Below, one piece after another: positions 53,559 to 61,397 of a stretch of 64,000 nt of DNA. Under the pieces are notes generated by a model that saw only the letters and a program-made list of their open reading frames with translations, made no database searches and was not told the origin of the DNA. The DNA lies in assembly GCF_000422485.1 (NCBI RefSeq), contig NZ_AULW01000001.1:434001-498000 (forward strand), written 5' to 3'. The first letter of the stretch is position 1; each line of letters opens with the position of its first letter. The translations under genes and the position numbers were made by a program. This DNA is from Paenibacillus pasadenensis DSM 19293 (GTDB lineage: Bacteria; Bacillota; Bacilli; Paenibacillales; Paenibacillaceae).

Positions 53559-53642
53559 CCTCCATCCCCAACGAGCGGCGGATGCGGTATGATAGGGCTG
53601 ATCATTTCCGCGAATGCCGGAACGCGAAAGGCGCGACAACCG

Positions 53643-56600
53643 ATGCCCAACCTACGAAAACGCAAATCCAAGCCGGCGGGGCTCCTCGCCCTCGCGCTCG
53701 GCTTCGCCCTGCTCGCCCCCCTCCTGCTCGCTCTGACGGGCTTTCCCTCGCCCGACGCCAGGCCGAAGGCGCAGGAAGGCGTCCTCCAGCTCCGGGAAGG
53801 CGAGCTCGGCCGGAACGGGCCGCTCCGGCTGAACGGCGACTGGACGCTGTACGAAGGACGCCTGCTGACAGGCGCCGAGCCGGACCGAAGCGCCGCAGGG
53901 GTCGAGTCTCTCGCGCATGTGCCCGGCGTGTGGACCCGCTACGGCATGCCGGGCAAAGGGATCGCCACCTACCGGCTGCAGGTGCGGACCGCAGGCGCGG
54001 CCGAGCCGCTCGGGCTGCAGGTTCCGGCGATCGCCCCGGCCTACCGGATCCTCGTCGACGGCCGCGAGATCGCCTCCGCCGGCTCGTTCGGTCCGGACGG
54101 GACGGAGCCCGTCTCCGCCTACCGGCCGCAGACCGTTTATTTCACGCCCGAGTCGCCTTCGTTCGACCTGTTCCTCCAGATCTCCAACGACCTGTATCCG
54201 GAGGGCGGCGTCTGGTACAGCCTGACGCTCGGCACGGAACGGGACATGCTGGCGCGCAGCGAGCGCAGCTCCTTCGCGGACATGGCCGTTTTTGGCGGCT
54301 GCACCTTGCTCGGCCTGTACCAGATCGCGGTCTATCTGCTTCGGCGCAGCGACCGCTCCACGCTGTACTTCGGCATCTGCTGCCTGCTCGGCGGCGTCCG
54401 CCAGTGGGTCGTCGGCGGCATCCATCTCGTGCAGGTCTACCCCGAGGCGGACATCCGGCTCATCATCGTGCTGGAATACTTGACCTACTACGGCGGCGTG
54501 ACCGCGGCGGCGCTGTTCGTCCGCAGCCTGTACCCCCGGGAATTCAACCGCCTCGCGATCAACGCGCTTGTCCTGGCCGGCTTCGTCTTCATCGGCTCTG
54601 TCCTGCTGCTGCCCGTCGAAAGCTTCACCGCCTGGCTCGGCGCGTACAAGCTGCTTTCGCTGCTCGCGCTGCTCTATTTTCTCTACGGCTTCGCGCTGGC
54701 CTGCTGGCGCGGCCGCGAAGGGGCGCTGCTGCAGCTGGCCGGCTGGCTGGCGTTCGTCGCCGCCGCCGTCCACGATATTCTGTACAGCGCCGGCTGGATG
54801 CTCGGAATCGACGTGCAGCTCGTCCCGTACGGCTTCGTGCTGCTCGTCTTCATCGAAGCGCTCGAGCTGGCGCGGCGCTTTACGAGCGCCTACCGCACGA
54901 TCGGCATGATGAAGGACGAGCTGATCGCCGTCGGCCGCCTGAAGGACGAGTTTCTGGCCAATACGTCGCATGAGCTGAAAACGCCGCTGCACGGCATCCT
55001 GAACCTGTCGCAGTCGATGGCGGACGGCAAGCTCGGCCCGCTCGCCGCCGCGCAGCGGGAGCAGCTCGAGACGATCGTCGCGGTCTCGCGGCGCATGTCC
55101 AATCTGATCAACGACATCCTCGACCTGTCGCTGCTCAAGAACAACGGCATCGCGCTGCAGCTGAAGCCGGTCGACCTGCGGGCGGCGCTGTCCTCGCAGG
55201 AGGAAGTATTCCGCCACTACATCGGCGGCAAGCCGGTCTCGCTGCGGATGGAGTGGCCGGATTCCCTGCCGGACGCGCTCGCCGACGAGAGCCGCCTGCT
55301 GCAGATCGCCTACAATCTGATCGGCAACGCCATCAAGTTCACGCCGGAGGGCGAGGTCGTCGTCTCCGCCCGCGCGGAAGGCGGGATGCTGCGGCTCACG
55401 GTCGCGGATACCGGCATCGGGATACCGGAAGAAGCGCAGGAGCGGATCTTCCTTTCGTTCGAGCAGCACGGCACCTCCGTCGCCAAGGAATACGGCGGCG
55501 CGGGCCTCGGGCTCAGCATCACGCGCAGGCTCGTGGAGCTGCACGGAGGCGTCGTCACGGTGACCTCCAAAGTGAACGAGGGCTCGGTATTTACGGTGAC
55601 GCTTCCGGCGGCGCCGGCAAGCGCCGCGGCGGCGCGGCCGCATGGCGCCGTATCGGGCGACCGCTCCCGACCCGCGGCCGGCTCGGCCCGGGATGGATTC
55701 CCCGCTGCCCGGAGCCGCTCCGCCGGCTCCGAGCGCGGCGTCGTCCGCGAGCCGCAGCGGGCGGCCAAGGGCTGGCCGACGATCCTGGCGGTCGACGACG
55801 ACCCCGTCAACCTCCAGGTGCTGCAGTCGGTTTTTCTGGACGAGCCCTACGGCATCGTCGTCGCGACCGGCGGCGAGGAAGCGCTCGAGCTGCTGCGGAA
55901 TGCCGAGGAGCCGTTCGGCCTCGTCGTGCTCGACGTCATGATGCCCGGCCTGTCGGGCTACGAGACCTGCCTGCGCATCCGCGAGACGTACACGCTGGCC
56001 GAGCTGCCCATCCTGCTCACGACGGTCCGCAGCGAGCCGGAGGAGCTCGTCTACGGCTTCGCCGCAGGCGCGAACGACTTTCTCGCGAAGCCGTTCCACC
56101 CTTACGAGCTGCGGGCGCGGGCGCATACGCTGCTGGAGATGAGGCGCTCCGCGGAGGAGGCGGTCCGTTCGGAGAGCGCATTCCTGCAGGCGCAGATCAA
56201 GCCCCATTTCCTCTACAACACGCTGAACACGATCATCTCCCTGTCGCTGGACGAGCCGAGGACGACGCATGATCTGCTGCTTCACCTCAGCCGCTACTTG
56301 CGGGGGAGCTTCGACTTCAACAACAAGCAGAAGCTGGTGCCGCTCCGCAAGGAGCTCGAGCTGGCGGAGGCTTACCTGCAGATCGAGCAGGCCCGGTTCG
56401 GCTCCCGCCTGCGCGTCCGCTACGAGATCGAGGAAGGCGTCGACGGGCTGCTCCCGCCGACATCGCTGCAGCCGCTCGTCGAGAACGCGGTCCGGCACGG
56501 CGTCATTCGGAAGGAAGAAGGAGGCACGGTCACGATTACGGTTCGCGGCGAGGAGTCCCGTACGGTCATCGCCGTCGCGGACGACGGCGCGGGCATGGAC

Positions 56601-56786
56601 ATTTCGCTGCAGGCGCTGCTCGCCACGGAGGCCGAGGGCGAGAGCGGCGTCGGCCTGCGCAACATCCACCAGCGCCTGCTGCGGGCCTACGGCGAAGGAC
56701 TTCGCATCGACAGCGGCATCGGCGGGACGGTCGTGACGATCGCCATCCCGCGCCATATCGACCATGAAAGGGGACAAACAGCATGA
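53643..56786 (+). CDS. Hybrid sensor histidine kinase with 7TM-DISM sensor and two kinase modules
   Basis: 1047 residues: signal/anchor (1-33), extracellular 7TMR-DISM-type beta domain (45-200), seven spans (211-405), HisKA with H443 (NTSHELKTPLHG), HATPase (DTGIGIP, GLGLSITRRL; to 655), a Pro/Arg/Ser linker, a receiver (712-825, phospho-acceptor D764, K817) and then a second, LytS-type kinase module: His_kinase motif QIKPHFLYNTLNT with H855 and another HATPase (SLQPLVENAVRHG, DDGAGMD, GVGLRNIHQRL). The start is taken at the first conserved methionine; AAAGG lies 11 nt upstream and TATGAT at 53587-53592 may be the -10. The gene overlaps the SARP-type regulator by ATGA, so the pair is a two-component system. 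Confidence 0.92.
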   Translation: MPNLRKRKSKPAGLLALALGFALLAPLLLALTGFPSPDARPKAQEGVLQLREGELGRNGPLRLNGDWTLYEGRLLTGAEPDRSAAGVESLAHVPGVWTRYGMPGKGIATYRLQVRTAGAAEPLGLQVPAIAPAYRILVDGREIASAGSFGPDGTEPVSAYRPQTVYFTPESPSFDLFLQISNDLYPEGGVWYSLTLGTERDMLARSERSSFADMAVFGGCTLLGLYQIAVYLLRRSDRSTLYFGICCLLGGVRQWVVGGIHLVQVYPEADIRLIIVLEYLTYYGGVTAAALFVRSLYPREFNRLAINALVLAGFVFIGSVLLLPVESFTAWLGAYKLLSLLALLYFLYGFALACWRGREGALLQLAGWLAFVAAAVHDILYSAGWMLGIDVQLVPYGFVLLVFIEALELARRFTSAYRTIGMMKDELIAVGRLKDEFLANTSHELKTPLHGILNLSQSMADGKLGPLAAAQREQLETIVAVSRRMSNLINDILDLSLLKNNGIALQLKPVDLRAALSSQEEVFRHYIGGKPVSLRMEWPDSLPDALADESRLLQIAYNLIGNAIKFTPEGEVVVSARAEGGMLRLTVADTGIGIPEEAQERIFLSFEQHGTSVAKEYGGAGLGLSITRRLVELHGGVVTVTSKVNEGSVFTVTLPAAPASAAAARPHGAVSGDRSRPAAGSARDGFPAARSRSAGSERGVVREPQRAAKGWPTILAVDDDPVNLQVLQSVFLDEPYGIVVATGGEEALELLRNAEEPFGLVVLDVMMPGLSGYETCLRIRETYTLAELPILLTTVRSEPEELVYGFAAGANDFLAKPFHPYELRARAHTLLEMRRSAEEAVRSESAFLQAQIKPHFLYNTLNTIISLSLDEPRTTHDLLLHLSRYLRGSFDFNNKQKLVPLRKELELAEAYLQIEQARFGSRLRVRYEIEEGVDGLLPPTSLQPLVENAVRHGVIRKEEGGTVTITVRGEESRTVIAVADDGAGMDISLQALLATEAEGESGVGLRNIHQRLLRAYGEGLRIDSGIGGTVVTIAIPRHIDHERGQTA

Positions 56787-57961
56787 TGAGGATCATCGCA
56801 GTCGACGACGAGCAGCCGGCGCTGCGCCGGGCGGGCAAGCTGCTGGAAGAGATGGACGGCGTGCGGATCGGCGGCTTGTTCGACAGCGCCAAGCGGTTTC
56901 TGGAGCATATGCGGACGAGCCCGGAGCCCGTCGAGCTCGTCCTGCTGGACATCGAGATGCCGGGCTGCGACGGACTGGAGCTGGCCAGGACGCTTCGGAC
57001 GGAGCGGCCGGACATCCAGATCGCCTTTTTGACCGCTTATGAGGAATACGCCCGGGAGGCGTTCGAGGTGGAGGCGATCGACTACTTGCTCAAGCCGTTC
57101 ACAGCGGACGATCTGGCGCGCACCGTCCGCCGCGCCGCGAGGCGCCTCCCCCGCGAGCGACTGGAGGCGGCGGCGTCGGAGGCGCCATCGGCCGATTCGC
57201 GGCCGAGGCTGGCGGTCAGCAGCTTCGGGCCTTTTTCCGTCGTGACGGAGCAAGGCCGCGCCGTGGCGTTCCGCAATTCCAAAAGCCGCGAGCTGCTCGC
57301 ATATCTGCATCAGTTCGGCGGCAAGCCCGTTGGCAAGGCGCAGATCCTCGAAGCGCTCTGGCGCGAAAAGGACGCGGAGCGGTCGCAGGCCACGCTGTAT
57401 TCGACCGTGTACCAGCTGCGCAAGGATCTGGAGGCTTGCGGCTTGCGCGGGCTGCTCGAGTCGTCGAAGACGGCCGGCGGCTGCTATCGGTTATGCTGGC
57501 CGGGGCCGGTCGACGATGACGTCGCCGCTTATGGCCGGCTGCTCGCGGACTATCGGCAGACGCAGGCGCTCGGACCGGCGATGCAGGCCATCCAGACGTA
57601 CGGAGAAGGATTCCTGCACGGCAGCGGGTACGCTTGGGCCGCTCCGCGCCAGGCGGAGCTGGAGCTCGGCTATGCCGAGCTGCTGGAGTCGGCCGCGGGC
57701 GCCTGCTTCGCCGCGAAGCGCTACGAAGCGGCGCAGAGCCTGCTGCAGAAGTGGACGCTGCTGCTGCCGCTCGAGGAGACGGCCCATGCCCGCATGATCG
57801 CTCTGCTGATCGCGATGGGCAAGATCGAGGAGGCCCGCGAGTATCGCGCCCTGCTCCTGGACCTGCTCGACGCGGACGAGGCTTCCCGGCTGCCGGATTT
57901 TTCCCGCTTCCTGGCGGACCCGGAGCGCTTTTTCGAGCGTTCTCCGCTTCTGACGAGCTGA
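56783..57961 (+). CDS. Response regulator with SARP/BTAD-type output
   Basis: The 392-residue protein has a receiver (1-118, phospho-acceptor D56, K108) typical of LytT-class partners, a winged-helix DNA-binding domain (about 145-235, FRNSKSRELLAYLHQFGGKPVGKAQILEALW) and a bacterial transcriptional activator domain with helical repeats (about 245-375). SARP-type regulators usually lack a receiver; here phosphorylation by the upstream hybrid kinase presumably drives DNA binding. Translation is coupled to the kinase (ATGATG overlap). Targets unknown. Confidence 0.9.
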   Translation: MMRIIAVDDEQPALRRAGKLLEEMDGVRIGGLFDSAKRFLEHMRTSPEPVELVLLDIEMPGCDGLELARTLRTERPDIQIAFLTAYEEYAREAFEVEAIDYLLKPFTADDLARTVRRAARRLPRERLEAAASEAPSADSRPRLAVSSFGPFSVVTEQGRAVAFRNSKSRELLAYLHQFGGKPVGKAQILEALWREKDAERSQATLYSTVYQLRKDLEACGLRGLLESSKTAGGCYRLCWPGPVDDDVAAYGRLLADYRQTQALGPAMQAIQTYGEGFLHGSGYAWAAPRQAELELGYAELLESAAGACFAAKRYEAAQSLLQKWTLLLPLEETAHARMIALLIAMGKIEEAREYRALLLDLLDADEASRLPDFSRFLADPERFFERSPLLTS

Positions 57962-57978
57962 TCCAGACTGCAAAAGAT

Positions 57979-58014
57979 AAGGAAAAGGACATCCTCGCGG
58001 ATGTCCTTTTCCTG
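57979..58014. terminator. Terminator between the regulator and DUF4179 gene
   Basis: GGAAAAGGACATCC-TCGC-GGATGTCCTTTTCC; symmetrical, serves both convergent genes. Confidence 0.85.
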
Positions 58015-58056
58015 CCTTCTCAGTTCTACCACATCCGGGCGCTGCCGCTTCTCTCT

Positions 58057-59175
58057 TTACCGCTGCCGGTCCGGCAGCGGCACCTCCATGACGATCGAGT
58101 ACGGCTTGTCGCCCGCCCCGATGCCCGCGACGTTGTAGATGAGCTTGAGCACCTTGGCCTCGGGATCAAGCGGCTCGAACAGCTGCACCTGCTTGCTGCC
58201 CTCGTCCGTCTCCGGATCGCCTTGCCCGCCGATTCCGGCGTAAGTTCGTCCATGCTCGTCTTGCGCAGCGGACATGTCGAAGTCATCGGGATGCACGAAG
58301 GTGCCGGCGCTGTCCTGCGCCTTCGGCCGAAGGTGGAACAACAGCTTCGTCGTCACCGGAGTCACGATCACCTTGTCCACGACAAACCCGCGCTTCGCGA
58401 GCTCCTCCGGCATGGCGGGCTTGTCGATGACGATCGATTCGGCGCCCGCCGCCAGAGGAATGTCGAAGCGGACGGGCTGCTCCACGCCGGCTACGGTCAG
58501 CAGCAGCTCGAGCTCGGAGCGTTCCGGCAGCTCCGTCTGCACCCGATCCATGCTTACGAGCACGGAGTCGTCTCCAGCCGGTCTCCAGGACGGCATCAGC
58601 TCCTGCCCTTCCAGCCGCGCTTCGACCCAGGTCAGATCGCCCTTTTCAGGGCTTCTCAAATCACGGCTGTAGAACTCTCCTTCTCCATCCCGGTGGACCT
58701 CGAGCACGATCCTTGATCCGTCATAAACGACGTTCCGGATGCTGATCGTCGTATCGCCGATTGTTTGGGCCATCTCCACCGGCTGCACGAGGCCTTGCTC
58801 CTCCGCCGCCTGCATGCCCTTGTCTCCGTACATGGAGAGCAGGCTTCCGAGCACCGGCACCGACCTCAGCGAGTCGGCGAATGCCGGCGAGATGAAGCCG
58901 AGCCCGGCCGTTCCCGCTCCGAGCAGCAGCAAGCCTGCCGCGGCCGCAGCCGCCGAGCGCCGCAGCCGCTGCATTCTCGGGCGGACGAGCCGCGAGTCCC
59001 GGACCTCGTCAGGACCGGGAAGCGGGCCGTCCTCCCGCCTCCCCGCCGCCTTGCCAGCTCGAATCATTTGATAAGCCTCCTCCAGCCGGAGCTCCACCTT
59101 CGCTGGAAGGTCCGCTTCCCGATCCCTCTCGATCCGCAGCGCTTCCAGCCGTTCATCGATATTGCCTGGTTTCAT
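58057..59175 (-). CDS. DUF4179 domain protein (probable membrane anti-sigma partner)
   Basis: The 372-residue protein has a cytoplasmic N terminus of about 70 residues, one span ([21 protein letters not shown]), then the DUF4179 motif SPAFADSLRSVPVLGSLLSMYGDKG and a C-terminal beta domain of the DUF5643 type. DUF4179 proteins follow ECF sigma genes and act as their membrane-bound regulators. Here it overlaps the sigma gene by 23 bp. No zinc-finger motif is present. Confidence 0.85.
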   Translation of the reverse strand: MKPGNIDERLEALRIERDREADLPAKVELRLEEAYQMIRAGKAAGRREDGPLPGPDEVRDSRLVRPRMQRLRRSAAAAAAGLLLLGAGTAGLGFISPAFADSLRSVPVLGSLLSMYGDKGMQAAEEQGLVQPVEMAQTIGDTTISIRNVVYDGSRIVLEVHRDGEGEFYSRDLRSPEKGDLTWVEARLEGQELMPSWRPAGDDSVLVSMDRVQTELPERSELELLLTVAGVEQPVRFDIPLAAGAESIVIDKPAMPEELAKRGFVVDKVIVTPVTTKLLFHLRPKAQDSAGTFVHPDDFDMSAAQDEHGRTYAGIGGQGDPETDEGSKQVQLFEPLDPEAKVLKLIYNVAGIGAGDKPYSIVMEVPLPDRQR

Positions 59176-59737
59176 GGTTTCCGCTCCCTTCCCATGTCGG
59201 CTCCAGCCATTTCCGCAGCAGCGCCTTGCTCCGCTGAAGCCTCATCTTGGCCGCGCCCTCGCTGATGCCGAGAACTGCGGCCGCATCCGCGATTTTCAGA
59301 TCTTCCCTATAGACGAGCAGCACGACGAGCCGCAGCGGCTCCTCCAGCCGGTCGATCGCTTCCCTCAGCTCGACGTCCCGATAGGCCGAGCTCTCCGCCG
59401 CCTGCTCCGGCAGCGTGCCGGGCAGGGACTGGCGCGCTTTCTTGCGCCAAATGGCTGTGCATTCATGAATGAGGATCCGGTACAGCCAGGTCCGGACATG
59501 CTCCGGCTCTTTCAGCGAGCCGATCGACTGGTACGCCTTCAGGATCGTTTCCTGAAGGGCGTCCGCGCACTCCTCATCCCCTTTCAGAATCGTCCTTGCG
59601 GTCCGATAGAGCGATCCTTTGAGCTGCTGGATCAGCTCGAGAAAGGCTTCCGTATCGCCCTGCCGGGCCGATTGCGCGAGCCTCGTCAGCTCCATCTTCT
59701 GCGATGATCCGGCCTTTGCCGGCTGCCGTTCTGCCAT
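59153..59737 (-). CDS. ECF sigma factor (SigV/RpoE-like)
   Basis: The 194-residue sigma factor has region 2 (FLELIQQLKGSLYRTARTILKGDEECADALQETILKAYQSI...VRTWLYRILIHEC) and region 4 (LRLVVLLVYREDLKIADAAAVLGISEGAAKMRLQRSKALLRK). AGGAGG lies 14 nt before the ATG, slightly long. Operon with the DUF4179 regulator. The signal is unknown; related pairs answer envelope stress or lysozyme. Confidence 0.92.
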   Translation of the reverse strand: MAERQPAKAGSSQKMELTRLAQSARQGDTEAFLELIQQLKGSLYRTARTILKGDEECADALQETILKAYQSIGSLKEPEHVRTWLYRILIHECTAIWRKKARQSLPGTLPEQAAESSAYRDVELREAIDRLEEPLRLVVLLVYREDLKIADAAAVLGISEGAAKMRLQRSKALLRKWLEPTWEGSGNHETRQYR

Positions 59738-59925
59738 ACGTTCATCCTATCCCTCCTGACGAAAAAGCCCGGGCTCTCTCGCGTATCGTTCGCTGTCGAC
59801 ATGGATTAGATGTGGCGGGCACGGAAAAAGTAACGGGCGCCGGACAATTCGTGCCAAATAGGATCGGTTTGACCGCCCAGCTCCCTGATCGAAAAAATCA
59901 TTGTATCTTATTTATTAGCGGCCCA

Positions 59926-59955
59926 TTTACAATAGTGTGCGTAATACACTATAAT
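59926..59955 (+). promoter_or_regulatory. padR promoter with embedded operator
   Basis: TTTACA - 18 bp - TATAAT. The spacer and -10 contain the dyad TAGTGT-GCGTAAT-ACACTA (59933-59951), suited to binding by the PadR dimer encoded just downstream. Confidence 0.8.
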
Positions 59956-59976
59956 GATTTCCAGGAGCTGATGCAT

Positions 59977-60342
59977 ATGACGGATGTGAAGGAGACGCTG
60001 GCAAGCCTGCTCAGCGAGCTGCGCCGAGGCACGATCGTCATGGGCGTGCTCAGCCAGCTGGCCGAGCCGCAGTATGGCTATTCGCTGGTGTCGTTGTTGG
60101 AGGAAAAGGGAATCGCCGTCGAGCCAGGCACCTTGTACCCGCTGCTGCGCAGGCTCGAGAAGCAGGAGCTGCTCGAGAGCCGCTGGGATACGAACGAGTC
60201 CCGCCCGCGCAAATACTACCTGCTGAGCGAGGTCGGCAAGCAAGTGTTCGCGGAGCTGCAGCAGGAGTGGCGCAAGCTGGTCGCCAGCATGGAAGGCCTA
60301 ATGAACGAACCTGAAGGAGGAGATCGGGATGGAACTCGTTGA
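59977..60342 (+). CDS. PadR-family transcriptional regulator
   Basis: 121 residues with the PadR winged helix (IVMGVLSQLAEPQYGYSLVSLLEEKGIAVEPGTLYPLLRRLEKQELLESRW, RPRKYYLLSEVGK) and a short C-terminal dimerisation helix (PadR-s2 type). AGGAG lies 9 nt before the ATG at 59977. The last 14 bp overlap the HAAS gene. In Firmicutes such pairs repress their own operon until a signal acts; the dyad in the promoter supports autoregulation. Confidence 0.92.
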   Translation: MTDVKETLASLLSELRRGTIVMGVLSQLAEPQYGYSLVSLLEEKGIAVEPGTLYPLLRRLEKQELLESRWDTNESRPRKYYLLSEVGKQVFAELQQEWRKLVASMEGLMNEPEGGDRDGTR

Positions 60343-61375
60343 TCGCTATATTCATGCGGTGACGGCGCGTCTGCCTGAGACGCAGAGAGAGGATATCAAG
60401 CGGGAATTGCTAAGCGTGATCGAAGACATGCTGGAGGAGCGCAGTCCGGAGAGCCCCCCGACCGTCGAAGACGCGGAAAGCGTGCTGCTGGAGCTCGGAC
60501 ATCCGAGCGAGCTGGCCGCGAAATACCGCGGGTACGAGCGTTATTTGATCGGGCCGGCGCTGATCGACGCGTACTGGACGACGCTCAAGATCGTGACGGC
60601 CGCGATCGTCTTCAGCCTTGCCGCCGCCCTCGCGATCGATTCGTTCCGGACGGATGCGGGGATGCTGGACAGCGCCCTGAGCTTCCTTGCCTCGCTCGTC
60701 TCGAGCGTCGCCCAAGGATTTCTCTGAGTCACTCTGATCTTCGTCTGCGTCGAGCGCAGCCAGCGGGCCAAAACGGCCGGAAGCGGGCGCATGAAAAAGG
60801 CATGGAAGCCTTCCGAGCTGCCGCCGATTCCCGAGGCCGGCCAGAAAGTCAAGAAGAGCGGACCGATCTTCGGCATCTTTTTTGCCGTCGCCGCCATCAT
60901 GCTCGCCCTCTTCTCGCCCGATCTGATCGGCGTGTGGAGAATCCACGACGGCAGCGCCGCCAGCGTTCCTTTTTTTGATCGCGACGTGCTCCTCCATTAT
61001 GCGCCGCTGCTATGCGGACTGGCCGCGCTTGCCATCCTCAAGGACAGCGTGCGGCTGATCGCTCAGCGAAGATCGGGCCGGCTGCTTGCGTTCCATATCG
61101 CGATGACGATCCTGATCACGACGCTGGCCTGCCTCATGCTGGCCGACGACGCCCTCTGGAACCCGACGTTCATTGCGGACCTGGCCGCTGCGAGCCCCTT
61201 GCCGTCGAGCGGCGACGGCTACGATACGCTGGTGTCGGTCTGGCCCCGCCTGAACGGCCTGCTCGTGAACGTTCTCCTCGTCTATGCCCTGGTCGACATC
61301 GTGCTTGAATTCATGGCATGGTTCCGCAGCAAGACTCCTTCTTCTGCAAAGGCCAGCCAAAAGCCGCTCCTGTGA
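60329..61375 (+). pseudogene. HAAS-domain membrane protein gene interrupted by one in-frame TGA
   Basis: The frame codes for a HAAS domain protein of about 347 residues: N-terminal helices (YIHAVTARLPETQREDIKREL..., YRGYERYLIGPALIDAYW), several spans and the conserved WKPSELPPIPEAG after the first group. A single TGA at 60725-60727 (GGA-TTT-CTC-TGA-GTC-ACT-CTG) splits it into a 132-residue N part and a C part (from ATG 60791, 194 residues) in the same frame. In homologues this position is typically Trp, so TGG to TGA is the likely change. The C part could be made independently but has no clear ribosome binding site. Read-through or a sequencing error are alternatives. Confidence 0.8.
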
Positions 61376-61386
61376 GCGGCTTTTTT
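61359..61386 (+). terminator. Terminator of the padR-HAAS operon
   Basis: AAAGCCGCTC-CTGT-GAGCGGCTTTTTT, overlapping the stop codon of the HAAS frame. Confidence 0.9.
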
Positions 61387-61397
61387 AATGGCCTGCC

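Noticed and set aside
50809..53571. 920-codon minus-strand open frame over the S-layer gene
   Set aside because: No domain, no ribosome binding site, R/G-rich; shadow of the S-layer gene.
53652..56777. 1041-codon minus-strand open frame over the hybrid kinase gene
   Set aside because: Codon-mirror artefact of a high-G+C coding strand.
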